Shown here piece after piece: positions 9,335 to 16,904 of a DNA stretch of 54,405 nt; position 1 is the stretch's first letter, and each line of letters begins with the position of its first letter. A model generated the notes under the pieces. It ran no database searches. It saw only the letters and a program-made list of their open reading frames with translations, and was not told where the DNA came from. Source of the stretch: Nonomuraea solani (lineage in GTDB: Bacteria; Actinomycetota; Actinomycetes; Streptosporangiales; Streptosporangiaceae); the NCBI RefSeq assembly GCF_900108335.1, contig NZ_FNVT01000040.1, positions 1-54,405 of the forward strand, written 5' to 3'. The position numbers were made by a program, and so were the translations under genes.

Positions 9335-10815
9335 CCATCAAGGACCTGGCCACGCGGCTCGGCCCGACCCTCACTCCCGATCCGCGAAGAGTGATCATCA
9401 AGCTCTTCGTGCCCGGCGAGGACGCCGCGCTCACCCGTACCAGGGCCGCCGCGCTGATCGACCGCATCATGCTCCTCGGCGAAGACCAGACCACCGAAAT
9501 GCTCCAGGAGACGCTGCGACGATTCGGCGACCGGCACCACGACCTCGAAACGACCTTCGCGCATCACCACGACCTGGTCCGCCATCGCGTCCCGCGCGAC
9601 GTCGACCTGTCTCTGCCGGCCAGCCTCCTCGTGGGCGCCTATTTCAGTCATGAGTACGCCGTGGAGGGCGCGGCAGTGTGCAATCCCTCCATGGTCCCCC
9701 ACCCCGACCAGTCGGGCCTGCGCCCCGGACAACTCCGTGTGGCGATCAGCCTGCGGCAGATCGGTGAGGGGCACCTGTCATCGATCGGCTTCGCCACGGC
9801 GCTGCTCGGTCCCGGCTCCGAGCTCGCGATCGCCGACCGCTCAGGAACGCTGTCCGTCGGGCGCCGGCTCCGGACCCGCCATCGGCGCGACCTGCTCGCC
9901 GCCGGGCTCTGCGACGGCGCCTGGGACAACGAGGTGACGGCCGCCGTCCTGCGGTCTCTGCCGGAACGCTTCGACGACAACGACTTCGAGCACGCGATCG
10001 CCCGGCTTCCCGCCGACCTGCTCACCCGCACCTCCACACAGCCGACCCTGGAAGAGATGCGCCGGGCGACGCACTCCGACTACGCCGTGGCCTTCCCTCC
10101 CGATCTTCCCCTGCACCGGCGAGTCCTCTGGCCGTCGACCGCGGCCGAGTCCAACGGCATGGAGGACGCGCGATTCGTACGAATCGTCGGCCAGGACGGC
10201 ACACCTTCGTACCGGGCCACCTATACCGCCTACGACGGGCGGCACATCCGCTCGCACCTGATCACCAGCGACGACCTGCGCCGCTTCGAGATCACTCCCA
10301 TGCGCGGCCCGGCCGCCGTCAACAAGGGCATGGCGCTCTTCCCGCGCCCGGTCGGCGGACGGACGCTGGCCCTGTGCCGCTCCGACGGCGAGACCATCGG
10401 GCTCACGGCCCTCGACCGGCACAACGTCTGGCAGGCACCGACGCCGCTGCACACCCCCCGGCGGGACTGGGAACTCATCCAGGTGGGCAACTGCGGATCC
10501 CCCATCGAGACCGGCTTCGGCTGGCTCGTCCTGACCCATGGCGTCGGCCCCATGCGCGACTACTCCATCGGCGCGCTGCTGCTCGACCCGCACGAGCCGC
10601 ACCGTGTCGTCGCCGAACTTCCCGGAACGCTCCTCACCGCCGACGGCACCGAACGCGAAGGCTACGTGCCCAATGTCGTGTACTCCTGCGGCGGCCTGCT
10701 TCACGATGACGCCGTGTGGTTGCCCTATGGGGCGAGCGACACCCGCATCGGATTCGCCCGTGTGCCGCTCGACACGCTCATCGACACGATGCGTCCACCG
10801 CGGGGAACCGGGTGA
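9331..10815 (+). CDS. Glycoside hydrolase family 130 protein (mannoside phosphorylase type)
   Basis: A 494-residue protein whose C-terminal two-thirds form a five-bladed propeller of GH130. The catalytic motif is SNGMEDARFVR; Asp279 corresponds to the Asp of the family motif G-x-E-D-P/A-R. Other family blocks are NKGMALFPRPVGG, GNCGSPIETGFGWLVLTHGVG and YSCGGLLHDDAVWLPYGASD. GH130 enzymes phosphorolyse or hydrolyse beta-mannosides. An extra N-terminal domain of about 160 residues precedes the propeller, and no signal peptide is present, so it acts in the cytosol. Together with two GT4 genes it suggests synthesis and recycling of an intracellular or cell-wall mannose-containing glycan; the exact linkage cannot be read from sequence. 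Confidence 0.88.
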   Translation: MTIKDLATRLGPTLTPDPRRVIIKLFVPGEDAALTRTRAAALIDRIMLLGEDQTTEMLQETLRRFGDRHHDLETTFAHHHDLVRHRVPRDVDLSLPASLLVGAYFSHEYAVEGAAVCNPSMVPHPDQSGLRPGQLRVAISLRQIGEGHLSSIGFATALLGPGSELAIADRSGTLSVGRRLRTRHRRDLLAAGLCDGAWDNEVTAAVLRSLPERFDDNDFEHAIARLPADLLTRTSTQPTLEEMRRATHSDYAVAFPPDLPLHRRVLWPSTAAESNGMEDARFVRIVGQDGTPSYRATYTAYDGRHIRSHLITSDDLRRFEITPMRGPAAVNKGMALFPRPVGGRTLALCRSDGETIGLTALDRHNVWQAPTPLHTPRRDWELIQVGNCGSPIETGFGWLVLTHGVGPMRDYSIGALLLDPHEPHRVVAELPGTLLTADGTEREGYVPNVVYSCGGLLHDDAVWLPYGASDTRIGFARVPLDTLIDTMRPPRGTG

Positions 10816-10871
10816 CCCGCCGGATGCGGCCTTCCGGGCTCGAAGAGTCGTCCTTCCCACGGTTCTGAGGT

Positions 10872-12296
10872 TCAGCGGCCTGAGATGAGGTTGGCGATGC
10901 GGGCGTACGGCGAGGTGGTGGTGCCCCGGTCGTTCTCCTGCCGGTCCGCGGCCCTGAAGAGCGCGTAGATCAACTGCACCCCGGCCCACCGCAGCGGCTC
11001 CGGCTCCCACTGCCTGACCTGGCGGCCCACCCAGGGCAGCGTGGTCAGCTCGGTGTCGCGGCGCAGCACCAGGTCGCGTAGCGTACGGCCGGCCAGATTC
11101 GTGGTGGTGACGCCGCTGCCCACGTAGCCGCCCGCCCAGCCGAGACCGGTCGCGTGGTCGAGGTGCACGGTCGAGCACCAGTCGCGCGGCACCCCGAGCA
11201 CTCCGCACCACGCGTGCTGGACACGGGCGTCAGCGGCGGCGGGGAACAGCTTGACCAGCATCCGCCACAGCAGTGCCACCGTCTGGGCCTGCGTGGCGCC
11301 CCGGTCGTCGGTTCGCGAGCCGTACCGGTACGGCACGCCGCGCCCGCCGATCGCGATCCGGTCGTCCGCGGTGCGCTGGGCGTAGACGTAGGCGTGCGCC
11401 TCGTCGCCGAGCAACTCGTTGCCCGACCACCCGATGTGCTTCCACACCTCGGCGGGCAGCGGCTCGGTGACGATCATGGAACTGTTCATCGGCAGCCACT
11501 GCCGGCGCTGACCGGCGAGGCCGGCGGTGTAGCCCTCGGTGGCGCGGATGACGTACTCGGCCGAGACGACGCCGCGCGAGGTGACCGCCGTGGCCTTGCC
11601 GTCAGGGCCACTCTGGCGGGGGCGGATCTCGGTCACGGTGGTGTTCTCGAAGATGTCCACGCCCAGCGAGACGACCGTCGAGGCGAGACCGACGGCCAGC
11701 TTGGCAGGCTGGATACGGGCGCAGTGCGGCGAGTACGTGGCCTCGAGAGTGCCCGCCACCCGCACGCGTTCCCGCTGCTCGTCGCGGTCCATCAGCCTGA
11801 GGTCGTCCTCGCCGTACCCCCAGGTGCGCAGCTCGGACAGCTCTTCGCGCAGGCGGCGGCGCTGGGCGGGGTTGGTCGCGACGTGGATCAGGCCGCCCTT
11901 GTGGATGTCGGCCTCGATGCCCTCCTCCCGGGTCACGCTGATGACCTCGTCGACGGACCGGAACATGGCATGCTGCAGGGAGATCATCGCCTCACGCCCC
12001 CGGGCCGCCGCGTACCGCTCGCGTGAGCCCGCGAACTCGGCCGACAGCCAGCCACCGTTGCGTCCGGACGCGCCGGCCCCGGCGAACTCCCGCTCCAGGA
12101 TCGCGATCCGCAGCTCCGGCTGCGCCTTCTTGAGGTAGTACGCGGTCCACAGGCCCGTGTACCCACCGCCGACGATCACCACGTCGTACGAGCGGGAGCC
12201 GGGCAGCGCCGCACGGCGGTCCGGCATGCCGATCTGCCGGTACCAGAACGAGACGCCGCCGTTGGCGAAGTCTCCGGTCAGCGGGATGCCTTTCAC
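10872..12296 (-). CDS. FAD-dependent amine oxidoreductase (PuuB/DadA-like)
   Basis: A 474-residue flavoprotein of the glycine oxidase/D-amino acid oxidase-like group. The FAD-binding motif VVIVGGGYTGLWTAYYL appears at about residue 40, followed by EREFAGAGASGRNGGW, which places the isoalloxazine near the active site. A second FAD contact is the C-terminal GLGWAGGYVGSGVTTTNLAGR. The start GTG overlaps the potA stop (GTGA), so it is the last gene of the polyamine operon. In E. coli the related PuuB oxidises gamma-glutamylputrescine. By context this enzyme probably oxidises the imported polyamine or a conjugate, but a related amine is possible. Confidence 0.85.
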   Translation of the reverse strand: MKGIPLTGDFANGGVSFWYRQIGMPDRRAALPGSRSYDVVIVGGGYTGLWTAYYLKKAQPELRIAILEREFAGAGASGRNGGWLSAEFAGSRERYAAARGREAMISLQHAMFRSVDEVISVTREEGIEADIHKGGLIHVATNPAQRRRLREELSELRTWGYGEDDLRLMDRDEQRERVRVAGTLEATYSPHCARIQPAKLAVGLASTVVSLGVDIFENTTVTEIRPRQSGPDGKATAVTSRGVVSAEYVIRATEGYTAGLAGQRRQWLPMNSSMIVTEPLPAEVWKHIGWSGNELLGDEAHAYVYAQRTADDRIAIGGRGVPYRYGSRTDDRGATQAQTVALLWRMLVKLFPAAADARVQHAWCGVLGVPRDWCSTVHLDHATGLGWAGGYVGSGVTTTNLAGRTLRDLVLRRDTELTTLPWVGRQVRQWEPEPLRWAGVQLIYALFRAADRQENDRGTTTSPYARIANLISGR

Positions 12297-13405
12297 GTGA
12301 GCACTGCCTCCACATCACTGTCGTCGGCAAGGAGTACGGAGTCGGTCACGCGCCAGACGAGCGTGACCTCGTCGCCGCGACGGGCGTCGCTGAGGCTGCC
12401 CGCCTGCTCGCGGACCAGCGCGGGCGAGCCGTCCGGCAGCCTCAGCTCCAGCTTGCGGCTGGAGCCGAAGTAGATCTCGCCGGTGACGGTGGCGGGCAGC
12501 GCGTTCCAGCCGGTCTCCGGGGTATGGCCGGCGTGCCGTACGGACAGGCGCTCGGGCCGTACGACGAGCGCGCCGGGCCCGTCGGGCAACGAGCCGGACG
12601 CCCGCACCAGCCGCGCACAGACGTGGATGCCGTCAGGCGTGACGTCGCCACGCAGGATCGTCGACTCGCCCAGGAAACGGGCGACGAACAGCGTCGCGGG
12701 CCGCTCGTAGAGCTCCTCGGCCGGGCCCAGTTGCTCGATCCGGCCCTGGTTGAAGACCGCGATGCGGTCCGACAGCACCAGCGCCTCGTCCTGGTCGTGC
12801 GTGACGTAGACGAACGTGATGCCCAGCTCGCCGTGGAGGCGCTTGATCTCCAGTTGGAGCCAGTCGCGCAGCTTCTTGTCGAGCGCGCCGAGGGGCTCGT
12901 CCATCAGCAGGACGCGCGGGCTGTAGACGATCGCTCTGGCCACCGCGACCCGCTGCTGCTGCCCGCCGGACAGCTCGCGCGGGTAGCGGTGGCCGTACTC
13001 GCCGAGGTGGACGGTGGCCAGCGCCGCCTGGACCAACTCGGTCCTGCGCCCCTTGGGGATCTTGCGCTGCTTCAGCGGGAAGGCGATGTTCTCGGCGACC
13101 GTCATGTGCGGGAACAGGGCGTAATGCTGGAAGACCATGCCCATGTCCCGCTTGTGCGGTGGGGTGGCCGCGATGGCGGTGCCGTCCACGATCAGCTCGC
13201 CCGAGGTCGCCTTGGTGAAGCCGGCGATGACGTTCAGCGTGGTGGTCTTGCCCGAGCCGCTCGGTCCGAGCAGCGTGATGAACTCGCCCGGCTTGATCGA
13301 CAGCGAGACGTCGTCCACGGCGACGAAATCACCGTAGCGCTTGGTCAGGCCGGTGAGTTCGATGCCCGCGCCGCGGGCGGCGAGGTCGTTACTGGTCGGC
13401 GGCAC
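12293..13405 (-). CDS. potA: Spermidine/putrescine-type ABC transporter ATP-binding protein
   Basis: A 370-residue ABC ATPase. I chose GTG 13405 because AGGAGG lies five bases upstream; it overlaps the end of potC by 17 bases. Walker A is LLGPSGSGKTT, the Q-loop is VFQHYALFPHM, the signature is LSGGQQQR, Walker B is VLLMDEPLGALD and the switch histidine is in YVTHDQDEA. The C-terminal third is a TOBE domain (PERLSVRH), as in PotA-type importers. It energises the PotB/PotC permease at the inner face of the membrane. Confidence 0.93.
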   Translation of the reverse strand: MPPTSNDLAARGAGIELTGLTKRYGDFVAVDDVSLSIKPGEFITLLGPSGSGKTTTLNVIAGFTKATSGELIVDGTAIAATPPHKRDMGMVFQHYALFPHMTVAENIAFPLKQRKIPKGRRTELVQAALATVHLGEYGHRYPRELSGGQQQRVAVARAIVYSPRVLLMDEPLGALDKKLRDWLQLEIKRLHGELGITFVYVTHDQDEALVLSDRIAVFNQGRIEQLGPAEELYERPATLFVARFLGESTILRGDVTPDGIHVCARLVRASGSLPDGPGALVVRPERLSVRHAGHTPETGWNALPATVTGEIYFGSSRKLELRLPDGSPALVREQAGSLSDARRGDEVTLVWRVTDSVLLADDSDVEAVLT

Positions 13406-14186
13406 GAGACCTCCTGGCGACGAAGAAGGTGGCGGCAAGCACGAGGGTCGTGGTCAGCACGAGGATCATCGTGGCCGCCGCGGCGATGGTCGGGTCGATC
13501 TCGCGAGTGACGCTCGCGTACATCTTGACCGGCAGGGTCTGCAGGTACGGGCTCTGGATGAACAGCGAGACGACCACCTCGTCGAAGCTCGTGACGAACG
13601 CGAACAGCGCGCCGGAGGCGACGCCGGGCGCGACCAGCGGCAGTGTCACGCTCCGGAAGGTGGCCCACCGTCCGGCGCCCAGACTGGCCGCCGCGCTCTC
13701 CAACCGCCGGTCGAACCCGCGCAGCGAAGCGGCCACCGGGATCATCACGAACGGCAGCGCCAGCACGGTGTGCGCCATGACGAACCCGGCCAGCGTCCCC
13801 ACGAGCTGCAACTTCAGGAACACGGCGTAGGTCCCGACGGCCAGCACCACGCCCGGCACGATCATCGGGGCCAGCATCGCCCCCTGCGCGAGCCCCAGTC
13901 CGCGCATCCGCGCCCTGGTCAGTCCGAGCGCGGCGGCCGTGCCGAGCACCGTGGCCACGACCGTGACGAGCAGCGCGACCTCGACCGAGGTCAGCAGCGC
14001 GGACACCCAGGCCGGGTCGCTGAAGAAATGCTCGTACCAGCGGAACGAGTAGCCGTCCGGCGGGAACTTCAGCGACGCCTTCGAGGTGAAGCTGAGCGGT
14101 ACCACGATCAGCGCGGGCGCGACCAGCCACACGCCCACGAGCGCGCAGAACGCCCACAGCACGCCGCGGCCGAGGCGGGCGGTCAT
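13389..14186 (-). CDS. potC: Spermidine/putrescine-type ABC transporter permease (PotC-like)
   Basis: A 265-residue integral membrane protein with about six transmembrane helices. The first helix is LWAFCALVGVWLVAPALIVVPLSF. The cytoplasmic EAA loop that contacts the ATPase is LESAAASLGAGRWATFRSVTLP. A block near the C-terminus (FVTSFDEVVVSLFI) is typical of PotC. The start at 14186 overlaps the potB stop (ATGA). Confidence 0.92.
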   Translation of the reverse strand: MTARLGRGVLWAFCALVGVWLVAPALIVVPLSFTSKASLKFPPDGYSFRWYEHFFSDPAWVSALLTSVEVALLVTVVATVLGTAAALGLTRARMRGLGLAQGAMLAPMIVPGVVLAVGTYAVFLKLQLVGTLAGFVMAHTVLALPFVMIPVAASLRGFDRRLESAAASLGAGRWATFRSVTLPLVAPGVASGALFAFVTSFDEVVVSLFIQSPYLQTLPVKMYASVTREIDPTIAAAATMILVLTTTLVLAATFFVARRSRAADQ

Positions 14187-15055
14187 CCGGTCACCTTCCT
14201 TCCGGTACGGCGCAGCGTCAGCGCGAGCAACGCGATCATCGCCAGCGTGAGCCCGAGCAGCACCACGCCCATCGCGCCACCGCGTCCCCACTTGAGCAGC
14301 CCGTTGACCTGCGTGAAGATCTGCTGTGAGATCAGCGCGTCGGTGGGCGAGCCGAGCAACGCGGGCGTGACGTAGAAACCGAGCGCGCTGATGAACACGG
14401 TCAGGCACCCCGCCGAGACGCCGGGCAGCGACAGCGGCAGGTACACCTTCACGAACGCCTTGATCGGATGCGCCCCCAGGCTCCCCGCCGCGGTCAGCAG
14501 CCGCCGGTCGATCCCGCTCATCACCGCGTACAGCGGCAACACCATGAACGGCATCAGCAACTGCACCATCCCGATGACCACGCCCGTCTGGGTGCGGATC
14601 AGGTCGAACGGCCCGAGCCCGATCGCCTGCAGCGCGCCGTTGATCACGCCGGTGTCCTGCAGCAGGATCACCCACGCGAACGTCCGCACCATCAGGCTGG
14701 TCCAGAACGGCACCAGCACGAGCAGCGTCAGCACCGCCCGCACCCGCGGCCCGGCGATCGTCATGGCGTAGGCGTACGGGTACGACACGACCAGCGCGAT
14801 CACCGTCACCCACAGGCCGGTCGTGAACGTACGGCCGAGCACCTTCAGGTTCTGCGGCTCACCGAAGAACCAGGAGAAGTTCCCGAACCCGGGCGTGGGA
14901 TCGGTGAACGCGCTGATCGCCATCGAGACCAGCGGGTAGAGGAAGAAGACGGCGAGCACGATCAGCGCGGGCAGGATGAGCAGCGCCGGCCGGCGGTCAC
15001 CGGTGTCCCGGCCCGCCGTCGCCGGCAGGGACACCGCTTGCAGCGTCGAGGCCAT
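14183..15055 (-). CDS. potB: Spermidine/putrescine-type ABC transporter permease (PotB-like)
   Basis: A 290-residue membrane permease with about six helices, including LLILPALIVLAVFFLYPLV near the N-terminus. The EAA loop (LLTAAGSLGAHPIKAFVKVY) contacts the ATPase. The segments VPFWTSLMVRTFAW and LQDTGVINGAL are characteristic of PotB-type subunits. It starts seven bases after the binding-protein stop and overlaps potC by ATGA, so the transporter genes are tightly coupled. Confidence 0.92.
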   Translation of the reverse strand: MASTLQAVSLPATAGRDTGDRRPALLILPALIVLAVFFLYPLVSMAISAFTDPTPGFGNFSWFFGEPQNLKVLGRTFTTGLWVTVIALVVSYPYAYAMTIAGPRVRAVLTLLVLVPFWTSLMVRTFAWVILLQDTGVINGALQAIGLGPFDLIRTQTGVVIGMVQLLMPFMVLPLYAVMSGIDRRLLTAAGSLGAHPIKAFVKVYLPLSLPGVSAGCLTVFISALGFYVTPALLGSPTDALISQQIFTQVNGLLKWGRGGAMGVVLLGLTLAMIALLALTLRRTGRKVTG

Positions 15056-15061
15056 CTCGGA

Positions 15062-16180
15062 TCAGCCGCCGAGCCAGGCCGACCACTTCTCGATCATCTC
15101 GTGCTGGTGTTCCGCCCACCACTTCGAGTCGATCTTGAGCGCCTTGTCCGCCACCGCGGGCCTGGTCGTCAGGAACGACCGCCCCTTCTCGTCAAGTTCG
15201 GGCTTGGCGTCGGTGTTGACCGGCGAGTACGAGGTCAGCTCGGTGAGCTTGGCCTGCTGCTGCGCGCCCAGGTAGTAGTTGATCAGCGCCATCGACGCCT
15301 TGGGGTTCTTGGCGTTCTTCGGCACGGTCAGCGAGTCCATGGTCGGCATCCACTGGTCGAAGGAGACGTCGAACGGGGCGCCGTTCTTGACGGCGGCGTA
15401 CGCGCGGCCGCTCCACAGCATCGCCATGTCGACCTCGCCGGACTCCAGCAACTGCTGCGACTCCGCACCGGTCTTCCAGAACACCAGGTTCGAGCGGACC
15501 GACTGGAGCTTCTTGGTCGCGCGGTCCACGTCCAGGGGATACAGCTTGTCCGGGGCGACGCCGTCCGCGATCAACGCGCCCTCGAACGGACCGGGCGCCG
15601 AGTCGCCGGGGTTGCCGGAGATGCCGCGCTTGCCGGGGAACTTCGCCGTGTCGAAGAAGTCCTTCCACCCCTGGGGCGGGCTGGCGCCGAACTTGTCCTT
15701 GTTGTAGGCCAGCACCATGCCGTACTGCATCGCGGGGACGCTGCACTCGGTGGCCAGGCCCTCGGGGACCTTCGACTTGTCGATGATCGTGTAGTCGAGC
15801 GGCTGCAGCAGCTTGCCGCACTGCCCCTCGGCCCAGATCGAGTCGGTGTCGATCACGTCCCAGGTGACGTTCGAGGAGTCGACCTGGGCCTTGATCTTGG
15901 CGTAGTCGGTCGGGCCGTCCTGGAGGATCTTCGCACCCGACTCCTGGGCGAAGGGATCGACCGCCGCCTTCTGCTGGCCCTCCTGGTACGCGCCGCCGTA
16001 GGAGACGAACGTCATGTTCAGGCCGCTGAGAGCGTTCTTCTTGACGGTGCCGGACTTGGCGGGCCCGGTGCCGAGGTCGATGCTCGCGGGCGCCGCGGAA
16101 CCGGCGCCGCAAGCGGCGGAGAGTAGGAGCGAAGCCGCGACAGCGGCCATACCAGGCAGTCGTTTGGGAAGTTTCGGCAT
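15062..16180 (-). CDS. potD: Polyamine ABC transporter substrate-binding lipoprotein
   Basis: A 372-residue secreted lipoprotein. ATG 16180 is preceded by AAGGGGA. A basic start and hydrophobic stretch lead to SAAC, where Cys24 is the likely lipidated residue. The mature part is a type D-I periplasmic-binding fold (MTFVSYGGAYQEGQQKA, WDVIDTDSIWAEGQCGKL, YGMVLAYNKDKFG, ALINYYLGAQQQAKL). Aspartates and aromatics of this kind bind amine groups in PotD-like proteins. It is first of the transporter genes and lies just downstream of the regulator. Confidence 0.9.
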   Translation of the reverse strand: MPKLPKRLPGMAAVAASLLLSAACGAGSAAPASIDLGTGPAKSGTVKKNALSGLNMTFVSYGGAYQEGQQKAAVDPFAQESGAKILQDGPTDYAKIKAQVDSSNVTWDVIDTDSIWAEGQCGKLLQPLDYTIIDKSKVPEGLATECSVPAMQYGMVLAYNKDKFGASPPQGWKDFFDTAKFPGKRGISGNPGDSAPGPFEGALIADGVAPDKLYPLDVDRATKKLQSVRSNLVFWKTGAESQQLLESGEVDMAMLWSGRAYAAVKNGAPFDVSFDQWMPTMDSLTVPKNAKNPKASMALINYYLGAQQQAKLTELTSYSPVNTDAKPELDEKGRSFLTTRPAVADKALKIDSKWWAEHQHEMIEKWSAWLGG

Positions 16181-16211
16181 GGTTGATCCCCTTGATAAGG
16201 GTGGGTGTTGA

Positions 16212-16787
16212 TCAAGCAGGAGTAGGAGGGCCGATCGTCCAGAGCACCTCGGCCGTCTCGTCGCCATCGTTGACGACGCGGTGGGGTATCGACGTGCGGT
16301 ACTCCACGCTGTCGCCCGGCGCCAGGACGTGCGGGGCGGCCGAGTCCGCGGGGCCGAGCCAGAGTGTGACCTGGCCGCGCAGGATGAGGAAGATCTCCTG
16401 GGAGTCGCCGTGGGCGTACGGCTCGTCCCCGGTGGACGCGCCCGGGTCGAGCTCCCCGGCGTACATCTCCAGGTTCTGCAGGGGGCGCTGGGAGATCAGG
16501 TACTTGCGGGTGCCGGGTTTCGTGGGTAATTCCGGACGTTCGGCGCGGCGTACCACCCGGTGCCCGACCTCGTCCTGTTCGTTGAACAGGTCGGCCACCG
16601 TGATCCCGAGGGCCCCGGCGATCCGCCGCAGCATCCCGATGCTCGCACTGGTCTGTCCCCGCTCCAACTGGCTGATGAAGCTGGCGCTCGCCTTGGCCTC
16701 GGCGGCGAGACCGCGCACGGTCATCTGGCGCATGTTCCGGTAGGCCCGGATGCGTACGCCTAAGTATTCGGTCTCCGACTCCGTCAT
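16212..16787 (-). CDS. XRE-family regulator with C-terminal cupin domain
   Basis: A 191-residue protein with an N-terminal helix-turn-helix (residues about 10-65, LAAEAKASASFISQLERGQTSAS) and a C-terminal cupin (residues about 110-185, GDEPYAHGDSQEIFLILRGQVTLWLG ending in PHRVVNDGDE). PuuR and similar polyamine or amino-acid regulators share this architecture; the cupin senses the small ligand. It lies 31 bases upstream of the binding-protein gene in the same direction, so it probably controls the whole transporter-oxidase operon and itself. ATG 16787 has AGAGG at five to six bases. Confidence 0.88.
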   Translation of the reverse strand: MTESETEYLGVRIRAYRNMRQMTVRGLAAEAKASASFISQLERGQTSASIGMLRRIAGALGITVADLFNEQDEVGHRVVRRAERPELPTKPGTRKYLISQRPLQNLEMYAGELDPGASTGDEPYAHGDSQEIFLILRGQVTLWLGPADSAAPHVLAPGDSVEYRTSIPHRVVNDGDETAEVLWTIGPPTPA

Positions 16788-16904
16788 CGAACCTCTTGAT
16801 CGGCTGTACTGAACATGTTGTTAAGTGGCAATGAAGGGACCGTACATAGCCTGCTAAATCCCAGCAAGGGGGCTTATGTAACGAATGGGTTACCGGGTGA
16901 ACCT

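Noticed and set aside
14468..16126. 552-residue plus-strand frame opposite potB and potD
   Set aside because: Gln/His/Arg-rich shadow of two well-supported transporter genes.
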